Source: Tildeniella torsiva UHER 1998/13D (GTDB lineage Bacteria > Cyanobacteriota > Cyanobacteriia > Phormidesmidales > Phormidesmidaceae). From it: a stretch of DNA of 64,000 nt. Made by a program: the position numbers and the translations under genes. The notes below the pieces were generated by a model. That model was given only the letters and a program-made list of their open reading frames with translations, was not told the DNA's origin and did not search any database. Below are positions 34,584 through 42,672 of this stretch, piece after piece; within the stretch, counting starts at the first letter, position 1; each line of letters begins with the position of its first letter. The DNA lies in NCBI GenBank assembly GCA_019358835.1, contig JAHHIH010000001.1, positions 372,001-436,000 on the forward strand. Direction: 5' to 3'.

Positions 34584-34620
34584 GATGTAAAGAGGCAGGA
34601 TCCCTCTGCCTCTTTACATC
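34584..34620. promoter_or_regulatory. Perfect 15-bp inverted repeat upstream of the defence-like pair
   Basis: GATGTAAAGAGGCAG (34584-34598) and its exact complement (34606-34620) enclose 7 nt. There is no T-run. It lies ~90 bp upstream of the membrane-macro gene. Confidence 0.6.
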
Positions 34621-34824
34621 GCCGTTATAGCATCGTGCCATCTGCCATATCCACGGTTGACGAGAAGCGTCTGTACCAGTATTCTCATTCATTAAGCCGT
34701 TTGAGTAGAACGGTGACCACACAGAACTCGAAAACTTTGGCGCTGTCCGCAGGTGCTCGCAACACCTACGAACAGCTAACCCCGCAAATCTACCGAGCAG
34801 ATTGCGAGGCTAGGCTCATATTAG

Positions 34825-34871
34825 CCCTAGCCCACCCAGTTTGCGCTTCAACAGCGGGTGGCTAGGGTTTT
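34825..34871 (+). terminator. Terminator or attenuator hairpin
   Basis: CCCTAGCCCACCC (34825-34837) pairs with GGGTGGCTAGGG (34856-34867), with one bulge, followed by TTTT. It lies ~40 bp ahead of the small plus-strand gene at 34913, so it could attenuate it. The remainder of 34498-34912 holds no recognised gene. Confidence 0.6.
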
Positions 34872-34912
34872 CGCGTTCTGTTTTCTTGCCATCATCAAAG
34901 GAAACAGAACCG

Positions 34913-35209
34913 ATGTTTGAATATCTCGAACCCGATTCCAACGACAACCCAGAGGCCAGTTCCCTGCCGCTGCCGCCCAAATCTGGAGCCAGCGGAGGCA
35001 CCCGACCCCTAACGCCCGAAAAAGTGCGGCACATGCTCTACGGCAGCCTCGCCGGGATCGAACGCACCATCAAAATTCTCCATGCGATCGGCTACGCCGA
35101 CCCCAACGATTGGAGCGACCCCCTCCCCGTGCCCCAGAGCGACGCCAACCCCGCCACCAAACCCAACCAGTGGATGGTGATCATGACCAAAACAGTGCTG
35201 CTGGAGTAG
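34913..35209 (+). CDS. Small hypothetical protein
   Basis: A 98-residue protein from ATG 34913, with AAAGGA 9-14 nt upstream. The N-terminus is disordered and acidic; a helical part follows (TPEKVRHMLYGSLAGIERTI), then a YADPNDWSDPLP segment. It looks conserved-cyanobacterial but I cannot name a family. It is monocistronic and convergent with the next gene. Confidence 0.6.
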   Translation: MFEYLEPDSNDNPEASSLPLPPKSGASGGTRPLTPEKVRHMLYGSLAGIERTIKILHAIGYADPNDWSDPLPVPQSDANPATKPNQWMVIMTKTVLLE

Positions 35210-35225
35210 CAATTTAGCCAACCCA

Positions 35226-35255
35226 AGCCCCAGGGTTTTCAAGAATCCTGGGGCT
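35226..35255. terminator. Hairpin between convergent genes
   Basis: AGCCCCAGG (35226-35234) pairs with CCTGGGGCT (35247-35255). It sits between the converging ends at 35209 and 35258 and probably works in both directions, although T-runs are weak. Confidence 0.55.
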
Positions 35256-35257
35256 GA

Positions 35258-35626
35258 TCACGGTTCTAGATACTGGCTTAGATAAATGAGCTGATTGACT
35301 ACATCTTCGGCTGAATAACGGTTTGCCAAATTACACAGCCCCCTGAGCTGCTCACCGATGGCATACCCTTGGCGAGGAACAACCACAATTCCGGCATGGC
35401 TTTCTCCTTGGGTTATGGCTTTGGTGTGAAGCAGGCTAAAGTCTTTGAGGTTAAACGTGTAGAAAACTCGACCTTGCTGGCTTGCCCACGTTAGCTGATC
35501 GGCATCGGAGTAGCCAAAGCGCTTGACTTCACCAACGGTGACAACATCCAATCCAGCCGCCCTAAGCGCAGAGACGAATGCATTTCGCATAGCATCTTCG
35601 TCAATATAGAACCGAATTGTAGACAT
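35258..35626 (-). CDS. DUF5615 PIN-like protein (toxin candidate)
   Basis: A 122-residue protein starting MSTIRFYIDEDAMRNAFVSAL, typical of DUF5615 PIN-like proteins, with further acidic positions in SDADQLTWASQQGRVFYTFN. It is probably the nuclease half of a toxin-antitoxin pair with the DUF433 gene 5 bp upstream. Confidence 0.85.
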   Translation of the reverse strand: MSTIRFYIDEDAMRNAFVSALRAAGLDVVTVGEVKRFGYSDADQLTWASQQGRVFYTFNLKDFSLLHTKAITQGESHAGIVVVPRQGYAIGEQLRGLCNLANRYSAEDVVNQLIYLSQYLEP

Positions 35627-35631
35627 TGAGC

Positions 35632-35916
35632 TTATCCAGCCCCATGTCCAGCAATCAGACGGTCGTATTCGGCCATATCCTGCGCCAGATAGGCTTCAAT
35701 TTCTGCTGAGTTGGCGTAGTAGTAGGTTAGAGCTGCGTAAATTTGGGCCAGAGTCAAATGCTCGTAGTCTTTGAGAATATCAGTGGGGCTAAGGCCCTGT
35801 TTGTGCAAGCTAGCAATTTGCTGAACCGAGATGCGGGTGCCAGCAATGCGGGGTCTGCCGCCGCAGGTGTCGAGCGATCGCACAATCAACGTAGCAATGT
35901 CAGTGATAGTGGCCAT
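35632..35916 (-). CDS. DUF433 antitoxin-like protein
   Basis: A 94-residue protein from ATG 35916. RSLDTCGGRPRIAGTRISVQ and GLSPTDILKDYEHLTLAQIY form the DUF433 domain. It immediately precedes the DUF5615 gene, the standard order for this toxin-antitoxin family. Confidence 0.85.
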   Translation of the reverse strand: MATITDIATLIVRSLDTCGGRPRIAGTRISVQQIASLHKQGLSPTDILKDYEHLTLAQIYAALTYYYANSAEIEAYLAQDMAEYDRLIAGHGAG

Positions 35917-35966
35917 GACAGCAGCCCAAAGCATTGCCTTTATTTTAAGCGCTATGCCCCATAGCC

Positions 35967-36000
35967 AAGCTTCCAGGGGCTTTAAAATCCCTGGAAGCTT
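35967..36000. terminator. 12-bp perfect hairpin
   Basis: AAGCTTCCAGGG (35967-35978) and its complement (35989-36000), loop of 10 nt containing TTTAAAA. It lies just past the stop of the gene at 36025-36300 and before the DUF433 start. Confidence 0.5.
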
Positions 36001-36024
36001 GAGCACAGCACTGGTTTTCATCAT

Positions 36025-36300
36025 TTATTCAACGCCATCGTCAATCAACTCAGCCAGGCGCGAAAACCAGTAGGCAACCTCAGGGTCGCAGCAGGTCGTC
36101 AGGCGGGCAATCTCCCGCGCCAACTGGTAGGTCGCCTCTCCCTTGGGATGGTGCGTCAACCCAGCGTGGGCCAGCAGCGCCGCTTTTAGATCGCCCTGAA
36201 ACTCTGGCAACCGCTGGCCATCAGCCTGCTGCATTTGGTTGAGAATCGGCTGCCAGTCGATCGCCTGCTTTGGTCGCCTGCGCGGAAGTGGAATTTGCAT
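36025..36300 (-). CDS. Small hypothetical protein
   Basis: A 91-residue protein; AGAAGGA lies upstream of the ATG at 36300. The basic N-terminus (PLPRRRPKQ) is followed by a helical body with TTCCDPEVAYWFSRLAELID at the end. No family recognised. Confidence 0.5.
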   Translation of the reverse strand: MQIPLPRRRPKQAIDWQPILNQMQQADGQRLPEFQGDLKAALLAHAGLTHHPKGEATYQLAREIARLTTCCDPEVAYWFSRLAELIDDGVE

Positions 36301-36344
36301 AGAGTCCTTCTTTTTTATAGGTGGATGTATTTGTTTTTATTATT

Positions 36345-36470
36345 CCCAGGAGAGGGAGTGAGGGGCGGAGGGGTAGGGGGTAGGGGGTAAGGGGTAAGTT
36401 TGTTTTTTGGTGGCAGGGCTTGCAGGTTCGCTCAGGCACTCCCCACTCCCTACTCCCCACCCCCTACGCT
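36345..36470. repeat. Heptamer element with conserved core
   Basis: G-rich arm 36350-36403, core 36404-36437 with GGTGGCAGGGCTTGCAGG and TTCGCTCAGGCACT, C-rich arm 36438-36468. It adjoins the stop of the secreted-protein gene. Confidence 0.75.
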
Positions 36471-37109
36471 CTAATCAACCGGGGCATTCGCCACTTGCGC
36501 AGCAACATCAGCCAAGTTGAGCTGGGGTAAGGGCGTGGTCGTATCTGCGGCTTTCAGCACCTTATAGATGGGGGCATCAAATTCGATCGCACCAGTTACC
36601 GGGTTTTCGCTAATAGTTAGGCGGGTGCCATCGACTAGGGATGCGATCGCCCCTTCGCCGCCCAGGTCAAGCCCTGTAACCGCAGCATCACTGGGGAGAA
36701 ATACACCCGTGCAGGCCCAATCGTCGTCGGTGGTTTGGCCAGCGCCCAGGTAGGCGATCTCAGGGGTGGCGTTTTTGCGATCGGGGTCGTAGCCGTAGAC
36801 GCCCACGGTGGCGGCAGTGGTGTTGCTACAGATGCCAAAGTCTTCGCTGGTTTCTTGGATGTATTTTTGAAAGCGCAGGTCAGAGAGTTTTTGGCTGAGC
36901 GAGGCGGCAGTATAGCCAGCGGCTTCGAGGTCAGCGTCGGGGTCAGATTGAAGTTGGGTCAGTTCGCCCAGCGCCTGGGTGATTTCGGCGTATTGGGGGC
37001 TCTTTTCGGCGATGGGGTCGGCAAAGGCGGGGCGGGCTATGCCCACTAGCACCAGTAGTACACCGGCAAAGAGCAGAAAGCTGAGAGCGTTTTTAAGAGT
37101 ACGAAGCAT
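36471..37109 (-). CDS. Secreted hypothetical protein
   Basis: 212 residues from ATG 37109, preceded by AAGGAGAC. A clear signal peptide (LLFAGVLLVLVGIARPAFA) is cleaved about residue 31. The mature part has two likely disulfide cysteines (FGICSNTTA and DWACTGV). No family is recognised. It lies directly downstream of two CadD genes in the same direction and so probably belongs to their LysR-controlled transcript. Confidence 0.65.
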   Translation of the reverse strand: MLRTLKNALSFLLFAGVLLVLVGIARPAFADPIAEKSPQYAEITQALGELTQLQSDPDADLEAAGYTAASLSQKLSDLRFQKYIQETSEDFGICSNTTAATVGVYGYDPDRKNATPEIAYLGAGQTTDDDWACTGVFLPSDAAVTGLDLGGEGAIASLVDGTRLTISENPVTGAIEFDAPIYKVLKAADTTTPLPQLNLADVAAQVANAPVD

Positions 37110-37153
37110 GGAACAGTCTCCTTTTGGGTAATCCATTTGGACAAAACGTTGGG

Positions 37154-37765
37154 TTAACGAACTAGCAGGCGATAGGTTTCGCTATCGATCAAAATGAACA
37201 GGCCCAGGCCGATCAGTACGAGGGGCATTAACCGATGGCCCACCGTCGTCAAGCGTTCTCGCACCAGGGGCTGGCTAACTAACGCCTGGGCCAGCCAGTA
37301 CCAGAGGGCGACCAGCACCCCAAACACCAGCAGGGTAAGGCCCAGTTCGGCCCAGGTTTGGCCCGCAAACAGCGACACATAGATGCCGATGTTGTCACCG
37401 CCGTTGGCTAGGGTAATGCCTGTGATCGCCGCCATTTGAGCATCGACAAAGGGTAGTTTGGGGGCATTTGCAAACTGCACCTCGGTTTCGTCTTCTCTTC
37501 TGAGCAGCTGCCGGAGCCCAATGGCAATAGGCACCACACCCAGCAGACCAATGTAGGTTTTAGGCAGTACCAAGCCACCAAAGAAACCGGGCAGACTCAG
37601 CGCCACCAGGGCGGCAAAGCCGAGGTAGCGACCCCAAAAAATCTGGCGGGAAGAAAAGCGGCTGGGCACCTGAGAAAAGAACACCATAAGTAGAACAAAG
37701 TCGTCTAGATTGGTGGCTACAAATGCGATGGCAGCTTTGATCAGAGTTTGCAATGGCCAGGCCAT
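37154..37765 (-). CDS. CadD-family membrane transporter
   Basis: A 203-residue paralogue with the family signatures VATNLDDFVLLMVFFSQ and TLANGGDNIGIYVSLFA, about six membrane segments and a short central loop. It follows the larger CadD gene by 18 bp, so they are cotranscribed. Confidence 0.84.
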   Translation of the reverse strand: MAWPLQTLIKAAIAFVATNLDDFVLLMVFFSQVPSRFSSRQIFWGRYLGFAALVALSLPGFFGGLVLPKTYIGLLGVVPIAIGLRQLLRREDETEVQFANAPKLPFVDAQMAAITGITLANGGDNIGIYVSLFAGQTWAELGLTLLVFGVLVALWYWLAQALVSQPLVRERLTTVGHRLMPLVLIGLGLFILIDSETYRLLVR

Positions 37766-37783
37766 AGGGAAGCAGGGGGAACG

Positions 37784-38539
37784 CTACCCGTCTATTCTCT
37801 GGGATGCGGGCACCGGCTGGCCTAGAGCCACCGACTGAGACAGCCGAGCGGCGGTGCGCAGCAGATGAATCACGCAGATGCCCAGGATGGTGAGCGCCAG
37901 GGGGGTTAAGCCCCGATACTCCAGGGTGTGGCTATCGACCAAAATTAGCCCGCCCAGCGCCATCAGCACAAAGGGCACCACCTGTGCTCCATAGCGGGTC
38001 AGCAGGCTAGAAATAGCGCTCACCTTGGTCAACTGATAGGCCACAAAACACCACACTCCCACCAGTCCAAAAAACACCGCTAAGATCACCCCGAGCCCGA
38101 GCCCGTCGCAGTTGGCAAACATCGGCATGTAGATACCGACGTTGTCGCCACCGTTGGCCATCGTAATGGCCGCCACACTAGTGGTTTGGGGCGATAGCCA
38201 ATTAGAGCCACCGCTGGTAGGGGCCAGCAGCATCTCCCCACTGTCTTCGCCGCTTTCTTCATCAGGGGTGACCGACAGCAGCTGGCTGAGGCCAATCACA
38301 ATCGGCACTACCCCCAGCAGCCCAATCCAGGGGCGGGGAAAGAGCAAACTGCCAAAGAACCCCGGCAGGCTGAGGGCCACCAGGCCAGCAAACCCAATGT
38401 ATTGCCCCGCCACAATGTGTCGCCTACGCAGCGCCACCCCCACTTGGGAGAAAAACAGCATCAAAATGACGATGTCGTCGAGGTTAGTGGCGGCAAACGC
38501 CATGGAGCTGCGAAGCAGGGTGGTGAGTAAATCGGCCAT
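37784..38539 (-). CDS. CadD-family membrane transporter
   Basis: A 251-residue paralogue from ATG 38539: AATNLDDIVILMLFFSQ and TMANGGDNVGIYMPMFA, with a serine/acid-rich central loop (PDEESGEDSGE). First gene of a three-gene unit (two CadD plus secreted protein) read from the promoter at 38603-38660 and divergent from the LysR gene. Confidence 0.85.
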   Translation of the reverse strand: MADLLTTLLRSSMAFAATNLDDIVILMLFFSQVGVALRRRHIVAGQYIGFAGLVALSLPGFFGSLLFPRPWIGLLGVVPIVIGLSQLLSVTPDEESGEDSGEMLLAPTSGGSNWLSPQTTSVAAITMANGGDNVGIYMPMFANCDGLGLGVILAVFFGLVGVWCFVAYQLTKVSAISSLLTRYGAQVVPFVLMALGGLILVDSHTLEYRGLTPLALTILGICVIHLLRTAARLSQSVALGQPVPASQRIDG

Positions 38540-38602
38540 GGTTGCTGCACCTATCATCTAAAGGCTCAACTGGGGCTGAACGGGCTTTACCAGTTGAGTT
38601 CT

Positions 38603-38660
38603 ACATTAAGCGGCACAAATAAATGAAGCAAACACTCTTTTTTGTGAGTTCCATAAATAG
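38603..38660 (-). promoter_or_regulatory. Regulon promoter copy A with palindrome
   Basis: Minus-strand -35 TTGCTT (38626-38631), 17-bp spacer, -10 TAATGT (38603-38608). Upstream is a perfect ATAAAT-N3-ATTTAT palindrome (about 38653-38667), which fits the T-N11-A rule of LysR-type sites. It stands between the CadD operon and lysR. Confidence 0.75.
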
Positions 38661-38721
38661 AATTTATGCAATAATTAATCAGGGTTTTTGAGTCTGTTTA
38701 AGAGTTTGCAACTTCACCGCC

Positions 38722-39657
38722 ATGAAACTTGAACAACTCCGGGTTTTTATGGCGGTAGCCGAACATTTACACTTCACCCGTGCGGCAGATTCTCTCTACA
38801 TCACCCAGCCTGCGGTCAGTGCATCAATTCAAACCTTAGAAGAAGAATATGGGGTTAAGCTATTTCACCGTATCGGTCGTCACATTGAGCTGACCGATGC
38901 TGGGGAAATGCTGCAAATTGAGGCGCAGAAAATTCTTGATCAGGTAGAGGTTACCGCTCAGGGATTGCGTGAACTCAACGACCTCCAGCGGGGCGAGCTC
39001 AAGGTGGGCAGCAGTCTAACAGTGGGCAACTACTGGCTCCCCCATAAAATTAGCCAATTCAAACAAAACTATCCCGGTATTTCGATCAACTGCACCATTG
39101 CCAACGCCGAAGAAATTGTCAGCGGCACCGTCACTGGATTGTTTGATCTGGGGTTAGTCACTGGGGAGGTAAAATCCTCCCTCAGCCAAAACCTGGCGGT
39201 GTCGGTGATTGGGCAAGATGTGGTGGCGATCGTAGTCGGTCAAAACCATCCCTGGTTTGCGCTTGATCGCATTGCCCTCTCCGAACTCACCGACACCTGC
39301 TGGATCATGCGCGAACCCGGATCGGGCTCTCGTTATATGTTTGAGCGATCGCTCCAAAACTGGGGCGTTGACCCCAGCACCCTAGAAATCACCCTCATTC
39401 TCACCACCAGCGAAATGATTAAAGCAGTGGTCGAAGGCGGCATTGGCGCAGCGGCATTGCCTCGGTCAATCGTGCGATCGGAGCTAAAGCTCGGCACCTT
39501 AAAAGCTGTTTCAGTGGTCGATGATATCGACAATCCTCAACACACCTATGAAATGACGCAGCCAGTAATTTTGCTGCGCCATCAAAAGCGATTTCGCACC
39601 CGAATTTCTAAAGCCTTTGAAGAAATTCTGGTGGAACCTGATAGGGTCAATCGGTAG
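38722..39657 (+). CDS. LysR-type transcriptional regulator (CysL/NtcB-like group)
   Basis: A 311-residue regulator with an N-terminal winged HTH (FMAVAEHLHFTRAADSLYIT, TQPAVSASIQTLEEEYGVKLF) and a two-lobed effector domain from about 90. It is divergent from the CadD operon and should bind the palindrome in between, controlling that operon, the other two copies of the site and itself. The effector is unknown. The stop codon lies inside an inverted repeat (39654-39713). Confidence 0.9.
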   Translation: MKLEQLRVFMAVAEHLHFTRAADSLYITQPAVSASIQTLEEEYGVKLFHRIGRHIELTDAGEMLQIEAQKILDQVEVTAQGLRELNDLQRGELKVGSSLTVGNYWLPHKISQFKQNYPGISINCTIANAEEIVSGTVTGLFDLGLVTGEVKSSLSQNLAVSVIGQDVVAIVVGQNHPWFALDRIALSELTDTCWIMREPGSGSRYMFERSLQNWGVDPSTLEITLILTTSEMIKAVVEGGIGAAALPRSIVRSELKLGTLKAVSVVDDIDNPQHTYEMTQPVILLRHQKRFRTRISKAFEEILVEPDRVNR

Positions 39658-39713
39658 GGGCAGACCTATGTGTCTGCCCTAGATTGAGGACAGACACATA
39701 GGTCTGCCCCTAC
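39654..39713. repeat. Perfect 23-bp inverted repeat (GTAGGGGCAGACC family)
   Basis: Arms 39654-39676 and 39691-39713 are exact complements; the loop is 14 nt. It contains the lysR stop codon and may serve as its terminator. A related copy is embedded in metX (49935-49972). Confidence 0.85.
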
Positions 39714-39740
39714 GAATTTTGGATGGGTTAATAATCCACG

Positions 39741-40610
39741 CTACGGCCCTTTGTCCGGTAGTAAATCATCCAACTCGATTACGGTACTTGTTCCTTCGCC
39801 CGTGATCATGGGCAGGCGACCATCCCACTTTTGTAGAGCTTCATACTTGAGGATGCTGGGAGTCAGGGTTTCCTGCAAAATTTGGTGGGCTTCGGCGGTA
39901 CCTCGCGCCAAATTGATCTCAATTTCGGCTTGGCGCAGGGCTTTTTGGGCAACAAATTCGGCCTGCTTAGCTTCTTGTACGGCAATTTGTTTGGCCTCTA
40001 CCGCATCGCGAAACTGCTGCGAAAAGTGAATGGTGGTCAATGACACGTCATCGATCGCCAGATTGTAGGGGGCAAGGCGCGATCGCAGCCCCGCATCCAC
40101 CTCAGCTTTCACCTGGTCGCGCCGGGTAATGACCTCCTCTGCGGTGTAGTGGGCCATCACAGCTTTAATCACCTCTTCGATCGCCGGGTTAATAATCGAT
40201 CGCACCACGGCAGCCTCGTCGCCAATTTGGCGATACACCCCATTGGCCTGGTCGGGCAGAATGTGCCAGTTGAGGGCCACATCGCTAAACACATCCTGCA
40301 AATCTTTGGATGCCGCTTCGGTGGCAATTTCTTGCTTTTGAACTCGGGTGCTCAGCGTCTCCACCGAATCGACCAGGGGAATCACAAAGTGCAGCCCCTC
40401 GGCCAAAATCTCATCCTGCACCTGGCCAAAGCGCATCCACACGCCGCGCTCCCCGGCGGGGATGACCACCCAAAAGCTGGCAGCCAGAGCCAGACCCAGC
40501 AGACCCAGCAGAATCCAGGCGGCTAGAGTGGCCCCACTGTTGAGGGCTGAGGTGACGAGCGGTGCGGTGGTGGCGCGATCGCGGGTGTCGTTGGATCTGG
40601 TGTCTACCAA
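39741..40610 (-). CDS. SPFH/prohibitin-family membrane protein
   Basis: About 289 residues. One N-terminal membrane segment (AAWILLGLLGLALAASFWVV) is followed by the SPFH domain (GERGVWMRFGQVQDEILAEG) and a helical coiled-coil part with EAKQIAVQEAKQAEF. An ATG-initiated frame starting upstream would be read through the heptamer repeat (giving a PYPLPPT pattern) and is unlikely; a TTG at 40610 is the best start I see. Such proteins organise membrane protein complexes and quality control. Last gene of the rhodanese/YeeE unit. Confidence 0.85.
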   Translation of the reverse strand: MVDTRSNDTRDRATTAPLVTSALNSGATLAAWILLGLLGLALAASFWVVIPAGERGVWMRFGQVQDEILAEGLHFVIPLVDSVETLSTRVQKQEIATEAASKDLQDVFSDVALNWHILPDQANGVYRQIGDEAAVVRSIINPAIEEVIKAVMAHYTAEEVITRRDQVKAEVDAGLRSRLAPYNLAIDDVSLTTIHFSQQFRDAVEAKQIAVQEAKQAEFVAQKALRQAEIEINLARGTAEAHQILQETLTPSILKYEALQKWDGRLPMITGEGTSTVIELDDLLPDKGP

Positions 40611-40743
40611 GGGGAGCCTGTGGTGTAGAGGTGTAGGGAGTAGGGGGTAGGGGGTAGGGGGTAGGGGGTAGGGGGTAGTTTGGTTTTGGGTTGCAGGGCT
40701 TGGGAGTTCCCTCAAACACTCCCTACTCCCTACCCCTCACTCC
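40611..40743. repeat. Heptamer element with conserved core
   Basis: G-rich array of GGGGGTA units 40633-40676, core 40677-40710 with GGGTTGCAGGGCTTGGGAG and TTCCCTCAAACACT, C-rich arm 40712-40742. Confidence 0.8.
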
Positions 40744-41199
40744 TCACCCCATTACCGGAAACCCCTTCACCGTCGCCGGGGCCGAAAACAGCACGTACAG
40801 CACCCCTGCTCCCAGAAGCGTCACCACCAGGCTAAAGAGAATTACCCAGCGGCTGTTAGGTTCGTAGGTGTTGGTTTCGATCGCATCCAGCACCGCAAAG
40901 TAGTGCCAGGTCGAGAGCAGCACGGTGACTAGGCCAATGGAAGATAAGCCCAGCCCGACCAGCCAGCCCTGGCCGGTGCCGGGCACATCGGGGGAGACGA
41001 GGTAGCGCAGGCGGGCGATTAGAACGCCAAAGCCAATTAGGGCGATCGCGGTGCGCATCCAGGCCAGGTAGGTGCGCTCGTTGGCCAGATGGTCGCGGGT
41101 GCGGGAGGCGGGCTTTTGGGGGATTTCTGGGCTGGGGGTTAAGGTTGCATCGCCGTTGCGATCGCCCTGAATATCGGTAGCTTGCGGGGTCTGAGTCAT
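40744..41199 (-). CDS. YidH/DUF202-family membrane protein
   Basis: A 151-residue protein. The signature RDHLANERTYLAWMRTAIAL precedes three membrane segments. DUF202 proteins are small inner-membrane proteins of unknown function, often beside transporters; here it follows the YeeE gene. Confidence 0.85.
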   Translation of the reverse strand: MTQTPQATDIQGDRNGDATLTPSPEIPQKPASRTRDHLANERTYLAWMRTAIALIGFGVLIARLRYLVSPDVPGTGQGWLVGLGLSSIGLVTVLLSTWHYFAVLDAIETNTYEPNSRWVILFSLVVTLLGAGVLYVLFSAPATVKGFPVMG

Positions 41200-41256
41200 G
41201 GAAACACAGTGAGTGGTAGTAGGTATGGCAGATGGGATTTCCCCTAGCCTAAGTCG

Positions 41257-42420
41257 TCAATTGGAAAGTTGAAACAGTGGCCTGAGTTTGACTCCAAGGG
41301 ATGTGCCCAGCAGGGCAAAGGCAATCCACAGCCAGCCGTGCAGGCTGGTGGAGGCAATGCCGCTAAAGTAGGCCCCGACGTTGCAGCCAAAGGCTAACCA
41401 GGCTCCGTACCCCATCAGCAGGCCGCCGATCAGGGCTGCCAGTACCGCTCGCCGTGAAGGGGGTTGCCGCACGGTGAGCTGTCCGGCGATCGCCGCTGCC
41501 AGCGCCGCCCCGAGCACAATGCCAAAATTCATCACCGAGGTTACGTCGGCAAAGACGCTGGCTTGCAGTACCTCTAAAATGCTCTCCTGGCTCCAAAACT
41601 CGCTGCTCGTCGGATTCCAGCCGAGCAGGGTGGCCAGTTTGGCGCTCCAGAGGGTGAAGCCCCAGGTCACCCCCCAGGGCCGACCGGCCAGCAGCAGAGT
41701 AAGCGTGTTCAGCAGGGCCAGGGCAACGCCTCCGGCCACTAACGACCAGGGGCCGTAGAGGAGCGATCGCCAGGTAGGCCGCTGAATTAACCCCAGCGGC
41801 ATCTCCCCGGTTTGCCAACGCCACAGCCCTAGCCCCAAGAGTCCCAGCAGCCCCAGCTGCAGCGCTGCGCCGCCCCAACCCCAGAGCCCAATCAGCGAAA
41901 CCGCCTCAGTTTTGGGCAATTCCTGCCAAAAACCATTGGTCAAGGTGCCCAAAAACGATCCGGTACCAAAGGTCAGCAGGGTCAGCACCATCATCGAGCT
42001 GCCGCCGCCGATGGTATAGAGCGTGCCGCAGGCGCAGCCGCTGCCCAATTGCATGCCCACCCCAAACAGCAGCGCCCCGATCGCCCCCTGCACCGCCACC
42101 GGAGCCAGGGCACCGCGCCCCACACCGCCAATCAAAATCGGCGCAAACAGCACCGTAGCCAAGGCCAGCATTAGCACCTGGGCCAACACCCCCTGGCCAT
42201 CGCCGTGCACCACCAGGCGGCGGTAGGCCGAGGCAAAGCCAAAACTGGCGTGGTACAGGGTGAGGCCAAACAGTGTGCCCACCAGAAACAATGCGCTCTG
42301 TCGCCAGCCAAAAGAGGTTAGCCCCACCGCCAGGGCGAGGACTACAGCCAGCAGTAGGTAGAGGAGAAATGACTGCGATTGCGGCTGTTGGGCGCGCGAT
42401 CGCTCGACCAGCTGAGTCAT
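41257..42420 (-). CDS. YeeE/YedE-family sulfur (thiosulfate) transporter
   Basis: A 387-residue membrane protein with about ten segments and two family repeats. Conserved cysteines lie in GSGCACGTLYTIGGGSS and in WLAFGCNVGAYFSGI, as in YeeE proteins that pass thiosulfate across the membrane by cysteine hand-over. Upstream in the same unit are a small secreted protein and a periplasmic rhodanese, which could make or use thiosulfate/sulfane sulfur. Confidence 0.88.
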   Translation of the reverse strand: MTQLVERSRAQQPQSQSFLLYLLLAVVLALAVGLTSFGWRQSALFLVGTLFGLTLYHASFGFASAYRRLVVHGDGQGVLAQVLMLALATVLFAPILIGGVGRGALAPVAVQGAIGALLFGVGMQLGSGCACGTLYTIGGGSSMMVLTLLTFGTGSFLGTLTNGFWQELPKTEAVSLIGLWGWGGAALQLGLLGLLGLGLWRWQTGEMPLGLIQRPTWRSLLYGPWSLVAGGVALALLNTLTLLLAGRPWGVTWGFTLWSAKLATLLGWNPTSSEFWSQESILEVLQASVFADVTSVMNFGIVLGAALAAAIAGQLTVRQPPSRRAVLAALIGGLLMGYGAWLAFGCNVGAYFSGIASTSLHGWLWIAFALLGTSLGVKLRPLFQLSN

Positions 42421-42441
42421 AACAAACCTACATCCAAGACA

Positions 42442-42648
42442 TTACGAAAAGCGGCCTCGGGTGGGGCGGCGGGGTTTTTCATCGTCCTCGTCCTCGTCCT
42501 CATCCTCGTCGGGCTGGGTTGGCGCGCAGGAGGCCACCGGGTCAAGGGTGCCAGAGCCAGTCGCCTGAAACGTCGTTGACCAAAACGTGCTCCCCACCAG
42601 GGTGAGGGGAGTTAAGGCACTGGCAATCAGCAGCAATCGCAGCAGCAT
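42442..42648 (-). CDS. Small secreted acidic protein
   Basis: A 68-residue protein with a signal-like N-terminus (LLRLLLIASALTPLTLVG), one cysteine (VASCAPT), a run of Asp-Glu (DEDEDEDEDDE) and a basic tail. AGGA lies before the ATG. It sits between YeeE and rhodanese genes in the same direction. No family recognised. Confidence 0.5.
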   Translation of the reverse strand: MLLRLLLIASALTPLTLVGSTFWSTTFQATGSGTLDPVASCAPTQPDEDEDEDEDDEKPRRPTRGRFS

Positions 42649-42672
42649 AAATCAGTTATTCCTCAAGAAAAC

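Noticed and set aside
34640..34860. Possible tRNA or other structured RNA in the AT-rich gap
   Set aside because: No acceptor stem with T-loop GTTCRA pattern; only the hairpins listed are supported.
40611..40715. Extended N-termini with PYPLPPTPYPL-type sequence (also before the ferredoxin, HEAT and flavoprotein genes)
   Set aside because: These are translations of the heptamer C-rich repeat. Downstream starts fit the protein families better.
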